Shown here piece by piece: positions 1 through 8,616 of a stretch of DNA of 33,468 nucleotides. Where the stretch lies: the NCBI GenBank assembly GCA_029863625.1, contig JAOTUY010000034.1:1-33468 (forward strand). The letters are read 5' to 3'. The stretch is from Acidimicrobiia bacterium. GTDB taxonomy: Bacteria; Actinomycetota; Acidimicrobiia; Spongiisociales; UBA4744. Position 1 is the stretch's first letter. Each line of letters starts with the position of its first letter. The position numbers and the translations under genes are program-made. Under the pieces are notes generated by a model. The model saw nothing but the letters and a program-made list of their open reading frames with translations, was not told the origin of the DNA and searched no databases.

Positions 1-125
1 ATCGATGCCGTCCGATCTTCGTGCGGCCGGGCCCTGCTGGCGGATAAGCCTGGGTCGGCTTCCCGGCACCCCAGTTGCGACCCAGTCCGGCGGGCGCCGG
101 GCCATTTCATGGCAGACTGGAATCC

Positions 126-1856
126 ATGGACCATCCACCCCGCGACCTCGCCGACCGCAGCGCTGCCCTGATCCGCGCCGGGTTCTCTTCGTATCAGCAA
201 CAGTTCACCGCGCTGACCCGTCTGGCCAAGCAGCGCTTCGAGCAGCGTGACTGGCAGGGTTTGCAGGAGGACGCCACCGACCGACTCGATCTCTACAAGC
301 TGGTTGTGGACGGTGTCGTTGTAGATCTGCGCGTGCTGCTGGGAGACAGGGTGAACGACAAATCGATCTGGGCATTCATGAAGGCGCGTTACTCCGCACT
401 GATCGCGGACCGCAAAGATTGGGATCTGGCCGAAACGTTCTTCAACTCCATCACACGCCGTATCTTCTCGACGGTGGGGCTCGACCCCAACATCGAATAC
501 GTGGACACCGATTTCGAGAGCCCTCCCACGACGCCGGTTGAACCGGTGTATCGCGCCTACACAGACCACCGTGCGGCGGCGGAGTTGCTCGAGCAGGTTC
601 TGGCCGACTACCCGTTCGACGTTCCCTACGCGGATCTCCAAGGTGATGCAGCTGCCGCGGCCGCGCAATTGACCGCCCACCTCCCGGAAGTAGGAGCGCT
701 GCGATCAATCGAACGTATTGAGATGTTGCGGAGCACCTTCTATCGGGGCCAGCGCGCCTATCTGGTGGGTCGGGTGTACAGCGGTTTGGCGGTCATCCCG
801 CTCGTTATGGCTCTGGCCAACACCGATGCGGGCATTGTGGTGGATGCGGTTTTGCTGGAAGAGGACGACGTCAGCACTCTCTTCAGTTTCACTCGTGCGT
901 ATTTCCACGTCGAAGCTGAGCGGCCCTACGACCTGGTGCGCTTTCTTGCCGATCTGACCCCCCGCAAACGAAGCGCCGAGCTCTACATCTCGATCGGCTA
1001 CAACAAGCACGGCAAGACGGGTCTGTACCGGGATCTCTTCCGCCATCTGGCGGTGACCGATCAACAGTTTGTATTCGCCAGAGGCACGCGCGGATTGGTC
1101 ATGGTCGCCTTCACAATGCCCGGCTACGACATCGTCTTCAAGGTAATTCGCGATTCCTTCGATCCTCCGAAGCAGACCACTCGCCAATCCGTCATGGACA
1201 AATACCAGCTCGTCTTCCGTCACGATCGGGCGGGCCGGTTGGTCGATGCCCAGGAGTTCGAGCATCTGAAGTTCCAGCGCCGGCGATTCACCGATGCCTT
1301 GCTGGCCGAACTGGTCACCGAGGCGGGCAGGAGCACCTCCGTCGAGGGTGATCATGTCGTGATCGATCATGCGTATCTCGAGCGTCGGGTGATTCCTCTC
1401 AATCTGTACGTGCGGGAAGCCAGCGACCGAGCGGCGCGGGCGGCAGTCATCGATTACGGGCAGACCATCAAGGATCTAGCCGCCGCCGACATCTTTCCGG
1501 GCGACATGCTGCTCAAGAACTTCGGTGTCACCCGCCACGGCCGGGTCGTTTTCTACGACTACGACGAGCTGACCCTGCTCAGGGAGTGCACCTTCCGGGT
1601 CATGCCTGAGCCGACCACGCCCGAAGAGGAAATGGCATCTGAACCCTGGTTTTCGGTGGGCCAGAGCGACATCTTCCCGGAGGAGTTCCGATCCTTCCTC
1701 GGTTTGACCGGCGAACTGCGGCGACTGTTTGAGGACCAGCATGCGGAGATCTTCGAGGCGAGATTCTGGGCGTCCATCCAGGACCGAATCGCGGCTGGCG
1801 AACTGATCGACATCCTGCCCTACGGACCCGCCCAGAGACTTCAGCATCAGAACTAG
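126..1856 (+). CDS. aceK: Isocitrate dehydrogenase kinase/phosphatase
   Basis: A bifunctional cytosolic enzyme that phosphorylates and dephosphorylates isocitrate dehydrogenase, dividing carbon between the TCA cycle and the glyoxylate bypass. The 576-residue product matches the usual AceK length of about 580. The N-terminal regulatory half is followed by a kinase-like core with the nucleotide-binding stretch ending FKVIRD (Lys about 339), the segment FPGDMLLKNFGVTRHG and the catalytic YDYDE (Asp478/Asp480), all close to the proteobacterial enzyme. I chose ATG 126 because it gives the family length. An in-frame TTG at 75 would add 17 residues that do not look conserved, and no strong SD precedes either start. 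It is a lone gene: no isocitrate lyase, malate synthase or isocitrate dehydrogenase lies in the window. It converges on the mannosylglycerate synthase gene. Identification is very secure; the host lineage is unusual for this family. Confidence 0.95.
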   Translation: MDHPPRDLADRSAALIRAGFSSYQQQFTALTRLAKQRFEQRDWQGLQEDATDRLDLYKLVVDGVVVDLRVLLGDRVNDKSIWAFMKARYSALIADRKDWDLAETFFNSITRRIFSTVGLDPNIEYVDTDFESPPTTPVEPVYRAYTDHRAAAELLEQVLADYPFDVPYADLQGDAAAAAAQLTAHLPEVGALRSIERIEMLRSTFYRGQRAYLVGRVYSGLAVIPLVMALANTDAGIVVDAVLLEEDDVSTLFSFTRAYFHVEAERPYDLVRFLADLTPRKRSAELYISIGYNKHGKTGLYRDLFRHLAVTDQQFVFARGTRGLVMVAFTMPGYDIVFKVIRDSFDPPKQTTRQSVMDKYQLVFRHDRAGRLVDAQEFEHLKFQRRRFTDALLAELVTEAGRSTSVEGDHVVIDHAYLERRVIPLNLYVREASDRAARAAVIDYGQTIKDLAAADIFPGDMLLKNFGVTRHGRVVFYDYDELTLLRECTFRVMPEPTTPEEEMASEPWFSVGQSDIFPEEFRSFLGLTGELRRLFEDQHAEIFEARFWASIQDRIAAGELIDILPYGPAQRLQHQN

Positions 1857-1874
1857 CTGCCTTCGGTGGCATCG

Positions 1875-1925
1875 CTCACCCTCCGCGCGGAAGGGTCGAA
1901 AACCCCTACCGGGGCCGAGGGTGAG
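1875..1925. terminator. Structured element downstream of aceK
   Basis: A perfect 9-base inverted repeat, CTCACCCTC (1875-1883) with GAGGGTGAG (1917-1925), encloses two mutually exclusive small hairpins: GGGT/ACCC around 1893-1905 and CCCC/GGGG around 1903-1914. It begins 18 bases after the aceK stop, in the gap between two convergent genes. A bidirectional transcription terminator is the simplest reading, although no T-tract follows on either strand. The rest of the gap (1926-2074) shows only a GC-rich hairpin near 2047-2069 and no gene I can support. Confidence 0.4.
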
Positions 1926-2074
1926 TGGTGAGTATGAAAGCGAGGACACCAGGAGCCACATCGGCGCACAGCTCGGGGGGCTTACCTCTACGACATGTAC
2001 CGGTGCCAAGATGGATTTCTTGCGGCTTGACGCCCTGCGTGGTCACCCGCCGGGGCGTGGGGGCCGCGGGCGTT

Positions 2075-3250
2075 CTAGGTCGGCGGGGCCAGCATCCGGT
2101 AGGAATCGACCATGTTTCTTAAGTGGACAACAGCATGGTCATAGCCCCGAAGGGCTTGGGAAATCGTGTACTGCAGCACTCGCGCGATCCACAGTTTGAA
2201 GAGCAGCGCTTCCCAATCCGGGTCGTCTTTGACGAAGTGGTCGAGCAGCGTTATGTAGGTCTCGAACCAGGCCTGGTCATCCATGAAGGAGAACCGCGGG
2301 TAGGCGCGGGCCGCCAGCAATCCGTCACGAACCACCAGCGGGAACGGCGCCAGCAGGTCTTGTTGGTGCGGTGTCCACTCCGCAGCGAGGAGTTGGATCG
2401 TCCTTTCGACGTCGTAGGCGACCTTCTCTTTGATGGCCATGGGGACCTCGGTCGCCTCTTCTATCTGGTGCGGTGTAGTGGCCGGCATCGGGATGCCCCG
2501 CAGGCTCTGGATGGCGGCAAAACACTCGATCACCATGGTCTGCAGATCGGTCAAGCTGCCGTAGAGTTTGTGGATCTTACCCTGGCGGATGTATGTCTCG
2601 AAGACGGAGAAGCCGCGTTTTACCGTCGCAAATGTGTACAACGTGTCGATACCCCAGTCACTTTGCGCCTGTACCGGCGCTTCGGTGACGAGATGCTCGA
2701 CCACTCGGCGGGTGAAGAGGAGTTCCCCGCCCAGGGGTTGCTCTATCAAAGGCAACTCAGAGTCGGGCCACAACACTGCGAAACCGGTACGGGTGACCAT
2801 CCAGGTGATCATCGCGTCTGTGCTGGAGCGCGGGAAATAGTGACGGACCACGTCGTAGCCGGCATCCGCCGCAGCTTCGGCTTTATCGATCCATTCCGCG
2901 GTGAAGCTGGTGATGTCGGAGTCATAGAAGTGGAGGCGGTCGGCATTGGACTGCTCGAGGAAGAAACGCAGCGCGGTGTTCATCCCGTCCCCTTTGCCGG
3001 GACGCAATAAGCCAATTCTTTCTTGGAGCAGCAGCGAAACGGGCGTACCGGTGGATTGCTCGATCGCCGGGATGGCCCGGTTGATTGCATCGTAGGTCGA
3101 CTCTTCCTCGAACCCGACGCACACAACGTTCGTGACCCGGTCGTTTCCGGCGGCGGTGCCGACGTTGCTGATGACCACATCGTGGTCTTCTTCCTTGAAC
3201 GGAAAGACGACGACGCTCAGGTTGACCTCCGGCTGGGCTCTGGTGCTCAC
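2075..3250 (-). CDS. mgs: Mannosylglycerate synthase (GT78)
   Basis: A glycosyltransferase that joins GDP-mannose and D-glycerate into the compatible solute mannosylglycerate in one step, with no phosphorylated intermediate or phosphatase. The 391-residue product resembles the Rhodothermus marinus enzyme (about 397 residues) along its whole length: FPFKEED at the N-terminus, the LLRPGKGDGMNTAL loop, the metal-binding D-S-D (residues 110-112) in HFYDSDITSF, RHYFPRSSTDAMITW, EQPLGGELL, SDWGIDTLYTF and the C-terminal LLFKLWIARVLQYT segment. GTG 3250 puts the first conserved strand near residue 12; GTG 3262 is an equally possible start. The frame stays open further upstream, but that part lies over the divergent cupin gene and is not conserved. 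No SD is obvious. The product implies adaptation to salt or heat stress. Confidence 0.93.
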   Translation of the reverse strand: MSTRAQPEVNLSVVVFPFKEEDHDVVISNVGTAAGNDRVTNVVCVGFEEESTYDAINRAIPAIEQSTGTPVSLLLQERIGLLRPGKGDGMNTALRFFLEQSNADRLHFYDSDITSFTAEWIDKAEAAADAGYDVVRHYFPRSSTDAMITWMVTRTGFAVLWPDSELPLIEQPLGGELLFTRRVVEHLVTEAPVQAQSDWGIDTLYTFATVKRGFSVFETYIRQGKIHKLYGSLTDLQTMVIECFAAIQSLRGIPMPATTPHQIEEATEVPMAIKEKVAYDVERTIQLLAAEWTPHQQDLLAPFPLVVRDGLLAARAYPRFSFMDDQAWFETYITLLDHFVKDDPDWEALLFKLWIARVLQYTISQALRGYDHAVVHLRNMVDSYRMLAPPT

Positions 3251-3295
3251 CCTACCGCTCACCCAGCGCAGGCCGGGCGGCCCTACTATGCCTCC

Positions 3296-3565
3296 ATGAG
3301 CAGTGTCCAGTACGCAGCCCTGCAGGCCTTCCGCGAAGAAGGTCTTGTCCCGCATGAGTGGTTCAATCGGGCCGGGTTCTCCTACGAGCAGCATGCCCAC
3401 CCCTACGACAAGGTGCTGATCTGTGTGGACGGGTCGATCACTTTCCATACGCCGTCCGGCGATATCCTGCTCGCACAGGGCGACCGGCTCGACCTTCCGG
3501 CCGGAACAGATCACGCAGCCACGGTTGGTCGGTTAGGTGTTACCTGTCTCGAGGCTGCTCGCTAG
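3296..3565 (+). CDS. Small cupin-domain protein
   Basis: An 89-residue single-domain cupin. The two half-motifs are visible: HAHPYDKVLICVDGSITF (with the paired histidines and a downstream glycine) and LAQGDRLDLPAGTDHAATV (with PAG-x2-H). This is the metal-binding beta-barrel of small cupins that bind or isomerise small molecules, often sugars or organic acids; the substrate cannot be read from sequence. ATG 3296 is the first start in this frame after the divergent mgs start, leaving only 45 bases for both promoters, so shared control of the two genes is plausible. Its TAG stop interlocks with the stop of the facing histidine kinase gene (3562-3565). Confidence 0.8.
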   Translation: MSSVQYAALQAFREEGLVPHEWFNRAGFSYEQHAHPYDKVLICVDGSITFHTPSGDILLAQGDRLDLPAGTDHAATVGRLGVTCLEAAR

Positions 3566-5529
3566 GGCGGGGTGGGGAGCGTCAACTCAAACACGCTCCA
3601 GCTGCCGTCGCGCCGGTAGATGAGATCCCCGCCCATGAGGCGGGCGAGTTGTCGCGACACGGTCAAGCCGAGGCCGACCGAGGCCGGTTGTCCGTGGTGT
3701 TCGTGCGCCGTACTGTACGGATCGAAGATGCCATCCTCCTTGGCGGGTGGTACCCCGGGACCGTTGTCTCGAACCTGGAGGGTGGCGTTGGTCCCGCCGT
3801 TGGCGACCCTGATCTCGATCCGATCGCCGCCGTAGCGGGTGGCGTTGGTCAACAGGTTTCGCACGATTTGCCGCGTCCGTCCGGCGTCGGCAAAGGCGAA
3901 CGACGACTGATTGGAGCCCTTGACGCGGAGGTCTTCTTTCGATTGCCATGTCGAAACGATATGGTCGACCTCCTCACGCAGATCGACCACCTGGGCGTTG
4001 ATAGTAATGGTCCCGATGTCGGCCCTAGCCGCCACCAGAAGGTCTTCAACAATATGCGCTACTTCTGAACTCTGTTCGGCTATCAGGCCGACGAATTCAC
4101 CAATCTCGTCTTCGGTGAACATGGGCCGGCTATCCCGCAGTTCTGTGGCCAGCCCTACCACTGCCGTCAGCGGCGTACGAAGCTCGTGGCTAACACTGGC
4201 GACAAATTCGTCTTTGGACCGGACGAGTTCCTCGAGCCTCCGTTCCGATTCACGGATGTGCGAGATGTCCCGGGCCAGGCCCGAGTAGTACTCGACCCGC
4301 CCCGTTGGTCCGGTGTGCGCCAGGAACACGAAGGAGACCGGTACTTCGCTCTCATGCGGGCCGATCAGCGTCAGCTCGCCCGTCCACTTGCCTGCATCTC
4401 TGAGGGCAGGCAGCACCTCCCCGGCAAATATTGGCCGGGAAACCGAGGCAAAAGTCTGGGCGGGGTCGATGGTATCGATTGGCGCATCCAAGGGGATGCC
4501 CATCGCGGCGCGTGCCGCATTGTTGAGGTACGTGAAGTTGAGAGCAGTGTCGATGATGCCGACCAGGTCCGTGGTTGTTTCGAGTATTGCCGCGAACTGG
4601 TTTCGGGCATGTTCGGCCAGCGTTGCGTCGGTCACATCGGCGGCCGTTCCGACGAAGACATCAGAATCGGTTGCGTCCGACTCGCCCCGAGCGAGTCGGG
4701 TGATGACCCATCGGATGCGGCCCCGACCGTCGAGCACGCGGTGCCGGACATCAGCCCTGTCTTGCGATCCTGTGACGGCGGTCCATAGCGTCGACAACAG
4801 GTCCACATCGTCGGGAGAGGCAAGGTCCGGAAACGGCAGACCTACCGGCGAACGGCCCAGGAGCTGCTCCATCCGGTGATTGGCATACGTGCAGGTGCCA
4901 TCAGAATCGAGCAGGAATACACCCACCGGTGCCGACGAGGCCAGGGTCCGGAACCGCAATTCACTCCCGCGAATTGCCGTGTCAAGGGCATCTCGGCTGG
5001 CCACGGCGCTTCCGGCGGCAATCAGGACTGCGACGGTAAGCATCAAGAACGCGCCGGTGATGATGATCGCCATGGTCAGAGCTTGCTCAGGCTGCCAGGT
5101 GCGCAGCAGCAGGTGGCCCGCCAGGAGCGCAGCAACGCCGTTGACGGCCGTTGTATACAGAATGGTTACCAGGGCGCGCTGGCCGGGAAGGAACAGGGCG
5201 GCGGCGATGATGAGGGTGACGTAAGGGGCGGCGATCGTGAAGATTGGCACATTGGTAATGATGACCGCCGCAGCCATGACGGTGGCGTCGAGAGGAATGA
5301 TGAGTTGCGGGTTCGAGGCTCGGCTGCGCCGGCGGTAGGTGTCGCCGGCCAGCCCTCCGGCCAGGATCGCCACCACCCAACCTTCGCCCCATCGCCAGGT
5401 CACCGCCAGCACGACGGCACTGATTGCCACGATGCATAGCGAAGCCCACCGAAATGTTGTGTGGGTCTTGCCGACTACCGCGTAGTCGAGAGGGCCGCGC
5501 CGCCCGATTGTGTCATTGGTTCTGGACAC
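3562..5529 (-). CDS. Membrane PAS-domain sensor histidine kinase (orphan)
   Basis: A 655-residue sensor kinase. Residues about 27-174 contain roughly six hydrophobic segments, forming an integral-membrane sensing region with almost no extracytoplasmic loop. Two PAS domains follow (about 190-310 and 312-430), the second ending in the typical GLARDISHIRESERR linker. The HisKA domain carries the phospho-acceptor His448 in SHELRTP. The ATPase domain has the N-box NLLTNATRYG, the G1 box DNGPGV and the G2 box GLGLTVSRQLA. GTG 5529 is preceded by GAGGAG at short spacing. No response regulator gene is adjacent on either side, so its partner must be encoded elsewhere. The signal is unknown; the membrane fold suggests a lipophilic or membrane-state cue. 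Confidence 0.92.
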   Translation of the reverse strand: MSRTNDTIGRRGPLDYAVVGKTHTTFRWASLCIVAISAVVLAVTWRWGEGWVVAILAGGLAGDTYRRRSRASNPQLIIPLDATVMAAAVIITNVPIFTIAAPYVTLIIAAALFLPGQRALVTILYTTAVNGVAALLAGHLLLRTWQPEQALTMAIIITGAFLMLTVAVLIAAGSAVASRDALDTAIRGSELRFRTLASSAPVGVFLLDSDGTCTYANHRMEQLLGRSPVGLPFPDLASPDDVDLLSTLWTAVTGSQDRADVRHRVLDGRGRIRWVITRLARGESDATDSDVFVGTAADVTDATLAEHARNQFAAILETTTDLVGIIDTALNFTYLNNAARAAMGIPLDAPIDTIDPAQTFASVSRPIFAGEVLPALRDAGKWTGELTLIGPHESEVPVSFVFLAHTGPTGRVEYYSGLARDISHIRESERRLEELVRSKDEFVASVSHELRTPLTAVVGLATELRDSRPMFTEDEIGEFVGLIAEQSSEVAHIVEDLLVAARADIGTITINAQVVDLREEVDHIVSTWQSKEDLRVKGSNQSSFAFADAGRTRQIVRNLLTNATRYGGDRIEIRVANGGTNATLQVRDNGPGVPPAKEDGIFDPYSTAHEHHGQPASVGLGLTVSRQLARLMGGDLIYRRDGSWSVFELTLPTPP

Positions 5530-5786
5530 CGGCTCCTCGATCGCGTCTGTCCGGACCCCGGGGGGAGTCTTGCTCCTAACATCGGTCCGCGATGGCGAGG
5601 AATTGAGGACATGAGCCTGTGGGGTTCGCGCTCATGCATCCGGCTGGTCGTTCGACATTCCCGGTGGAGAAGCTCCGTTCGTGGCGGCAACACCATCGTC
5701 TGTTCCACCCGCCCACTCGCCGCAGCGATGAAATCATGACGTTCCTCGCGTGCCAGAATCAGCGGATACAGCCACCAGGGGGCCAC

Positions 5787-8531
5787 GTGAGCAAGTATCC
5801 CGCCGAATACGAGATCGACATTGCGCTGCGAGACGGCGGCGTCGTCAGGTTCCGTCCGATCAAACCCGATGACTCCCAGAAACTCTATGAACACTTCCAT
5901 CGTCTCGGGCCCGAATCGCGGTATTTCCGGTTCTTTCGCGTCAAGAAGGACCTATCGCCCAAGGAACTCGAGTACTTCTCGAACGTCGACTACGACCATC
6001 GGATGGCCTTCGTGGCTATCCACGACGACAAAATAATCGCTGTGGGTCGGTACGACCGGGACGCGGAAGATCCGGCTTATGCGGAAGTGGCCTTCGTGGT
6101 CGAGGACCAGCAGCAGAGCCGCGGTATCGGCAGCCAGCTGCTCCAACTCATGACCACGCACGCTCGTAAACGCGGGATCACCGGGTTCCGGGCCTTCGTT
6201 CTGCCCGAGAACGTGCAGATGATGCGCCTGTTCCGGAACTCCGGGTACCGGTTGGAACGGACGCTGGACGAGGGTGTATACAGCGTCAGCTTCCCGGTCG
6301 CCCTATCTGAAGATGCCCGGGCGGCAGACGAAGAGAGGGAGCAGCGGGCCGTGGCGGCTTCTTTGCTCCCCATCTTCTACCCTCGTTCCATCGCGGTGAT
6401 CGGTGCCAGCCGCAATCGGGCTTCGATCGGTGGGCGCCTGTTCCACAACCTCGTCAAAGGGAATTTCTCGGGGCCGGTGTTTCCGGTCAACCCCAAGGCA
6501 GATGTGGTCAATTCGATCCGCACCCACAAATCGGTCCTCGACATTGCGGATCCGGTGGATCTGGCCTTCATTGTTGTGCCGGCCCGATTCGCGCTCAACG
6601 CTGTCAAAGAGTGTGCGGAGAAGGGCGTGCGGGGCATCGTGATGATCACCGCCGGATTTTCCGAGCTGGGCGAGGAGGGCCGCCTGATGGAGCAGGACCT
6701 CCTTGAGGTAGTGCGGTCGGCGGGGATGCGGATGGTCGGGCCGAACTGTATGGGTGTGCTGAATACCGACGTGGCCGTTTCGATGGACGGCACGTTTGCG
6801 CCCGTGTTTCCACCCCGGGGCAACGTCGCCATGTCCAGCCAATCGGGAGCACTCGGGATTGCCATTCTGGACTACGCACTACGCAACAACATCGGGATCT
6901 CTACTTTCGTATCGGTAGGCAACAAGGCGGATATCAGCGGTAACGACCTGCTCCTGTATTGGGAGGGCGATCCGGCAACCGATGTGATCGTCCTCTATCT
7001 GGAGTCTTTCGGCAATCCGCGCCGCTTTGCTCGGATAGCCAAACGGATCGCCAGGAAGAAGCCGATCCTGGCGGTCAAATCCGGCCGGACCTCTGCCGGG
7101 ACGCGAGCAGCCAGCAGCCACACTGGTGCATTGGCCAGTGCTGATGTTGCGGTCGATGCACTTTTCCATCAGGCGGGCGTGATCCGCACCAACACCCTGG
7201 AAGAGCTGTTCGATGTGACCGTGTTGCTCGCCAACCAACCGGTTCCGGCCGGGCGTCGGGTTGGGGTGATCACCAACGCGGGAGGCCCGGGCATCCTGGC
7301 CGCCGACGCACTCGAATCCAACGGTCTGACTCTGCCCGAGTTCTCAGAAGAGTTGCAGGGCAAACTGCGCGAGGTTCTTTCTGAAGAAGCCTCGACCCGC
7401 AATCCGGTGGATCTCATTGCGTCGGCGGGTGCGGCCGAGTACGCGCACTGTTTGAACGCGATGTTGGAAAGCGACGAGGTGGATGCTGTGATCGCGAGCT
7501 ATATTCCCGCCAGCCCGCTCGGAACCCCCGAGATCGCGGCGGCGCTTCGCGAGGCCGGCGCCCGGAACCACGGCAAGAAGACCTTCCTCTCCGTGTTCAT
7601 GTCCTACGACCACCCCGGGGATCTCCTGGCGGGCGAAGATGTGCGAGTCCCGACCTATCTCTTCCCGGAAGCGGCGGCGGTGGCACTGGCCCGAGCTGTT
7701 CGCTACGGCGAGTGGCTGCAAACTGCCGAAGGTGAGGTTCCCACCTTCAAAGACCTGGACACAGAAGCCGGACGGGAGATCGTCGCCAGGGCCCTCGAAC
7801 GGTTGGGCCCGGAGGGGGGATGGCTGGAGCCCGACGAGGTCGAGGACGTTCTCAGTTCGTTTGGCATTCGCCTCCCTGAATCGAAGCTCGTCCTTTCCGA
7901 AGAGGAGGCCGTGCAAGCCGCCGCCGAGATTGGCAAGCCGGTTGCCGTGAAGGTGGTGTCTTCGTCCGCGCTCCACAAATCCGACCTGGGTGGTGTGATG
8001 CTGGGCGTGCGCGAAGAAGAAGGGATTCGGAAGGCTTTTCAAAAGGTGACCTCTGCGGTCGATCAGGTCGAGGGGGTGCTGATCCAGGAGATGGTGACCG
8101 GCGGGCATGAGGTGCTGGTAGGAATGACGGAAGACCCTTTGTTCGGTCCGCTCATTGTCTTTGGAATGGGAGGCGTCCTGGTCGAGCTGGTCGGAGACGT
8201 CTCCTTCCGAATCACTCCGGTCACCGATCTCGAGGCGGCTGCTATGGTCCGCGAGATCAAATCGGCCAAGCTCCTCGAGGGTTATCGGTCCTATCCGGCC
8301 GGCGATATCCAGGCCGTCGAAGAGGTGATCCTCAGGGTGTCGGCACTGGCAGACGCCCTCCCGGAGATCCGGGAGATGGACCTGAATCCCGTGATGGTGC
8401 TGGCTCCTGGTGAGGGCGCCAAGGCCGTCGACGCCCGGATCCGGGTTACGCCCACCGCGCGAGGTTGGTCGCCGGAATTGGTCGACTTACCCGGACAAGT
8501 TGGACGACCGAAAACCGCTTCGAGCAGCTGA
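5787..8531 (+). CDS. GNAT/NDP-forming acyl-CoA synthetase fusion (Pat-type protein acetyltransferase)
   Basis: A 914-residue fusion. Residues 1 to about 170 are a GNAT acetyltransferase with the acetyl-CoA motif QSRGIGSQL. Next come a CoA-binding Rossmann domain (SIAVIGASRN...GPNCMGVLNT), a succinyl-CoA-synthetase-like domain (MSSQSGALG) and the loop SSHTGALA carrying His445, then a C-terminal ATP-grasp domain ending EMDLNPVMV. This is the architecture of Pat enzymes that acetylate lysines on acyl-CoA synthetases and other metabolic enzymes. Here the GNAT precedes the synthetase, as in some actinobacterial Pat proteins and opposite to E. coli PatZ. GTG 5787 was chosen because AGGGGG lies just upstream (5777-5782) and the conserved domain starts directly after it; an ATG at 5736 is in frame but less convincing. 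The retained His445 and full ATP-grasp leave open real acyl-CoA synthetase (ADP-forming) activity. Confidence 0.9.
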   Translation: MSKYPAEYEIDIALRDGGVVRFRPIKPDDSQKLYEHFHRLGPESRYFRFFRVKKDLSPKELEYFSNVDYDHRMAFVAIHDDKIIAVGRYDRDAEDPAYAEVAFVVEDQQQSRGIGSQLLQLMTTHARKRGITGFRAFVLPENVQMMRLFRNSGYRLERTLDEGVYSVSFPVALSEDARAADEEREQRAVAASLLPIFYPRSIAVIGASRNRASIGGRLFHNLVKGNFSGPVFPVNPKADVVNSIRTHKSVLDIADPVDLAFIVVPARFALNAVKECAEKGVRGIVMITAGFSELGEEGRLMEQDLLEVVRSAGMRMVGPNCMGVLNTDVAVSMDGTFAPVFPPRGNVAMSSQSGALGIAILDYALRNNIGISTFVSVGNKADISGNDLLLYWEGDPATDVIVLYLESFGNPRRFARIAKRIARKKPILAVKSGRTSAGTRAASSHTGALASADVAVDALFHQAGVIRTNTLEELFDVTVLLANQPVPAGRRVGVITNAGGPGILAADALESNGLTLPEFSEELQGKLREVLSEEASTRNPVDLIASAGAAEYAHCLNAMLESDEVDAVIASYIPASPLGTPEIAAALREAGARNHGKKTFLSVFMSYDHPGDLLAGEDVRVPTYLFPEAAAVALARAVRYGEWLQTAEGEVPTFKDLDTEAGREIVARALERLGPEGGWLEPDEVEDVLSSFGIRLPESKLVLSEEEAVQAAAEIGKPVAVKVVSSSALHKSDLGGVMLGVREEEGIRKAFQKVTSAVDQVEGVLIQEMVTGGHEVLVGMTEDPLFGPLIVFGMGGVLVELVGDVSFRITPVTDLEAAAMVREIKSAKLLEGYRSYPAGDIQAVEEVILRVSALADALPEIREMDLNPVMVLAPGEGAKAVDARIRVTPTARGWSPELVDLPGQVGRPKTASSS

Positions 8532-8564
8532 GAAAAGCGGATAGCCCGATTTCCCTCGCTCTTG

Positions 8565-8600
8565 GGCGGCTTGCCGGTGCCGCCTGGGTTTCGAAGACCC
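8565..8600. terminator. Convergent double hairpin after the Pat gene
   Basis: GGCGGC (8565-8570) pairs with GCCGCC (8579-8584) across an 8-base loop. A second hairpin, GGGT (8586-8589) with ACCC (8597-8600), follows, and then GAAAAAAG. The pair sits between the stop codons of the convergent Pat and antiporter genes. A run of six T lies on the minus strand, but ahead of the hairpin rather than after it, so this is a plausible but atypical bidirectional terminator. Confidence 0.4.
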
Positions 8601-8616
8601 GAAAAAAGAGGGCAGT

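Noticed and set aside
2123..3010. Long plus-strand frame opposite mannosylglycerate synthase
   Set aside because: It mirrors the codon structure of a clearly conserved minus-strand gene and shows no domain of its own.
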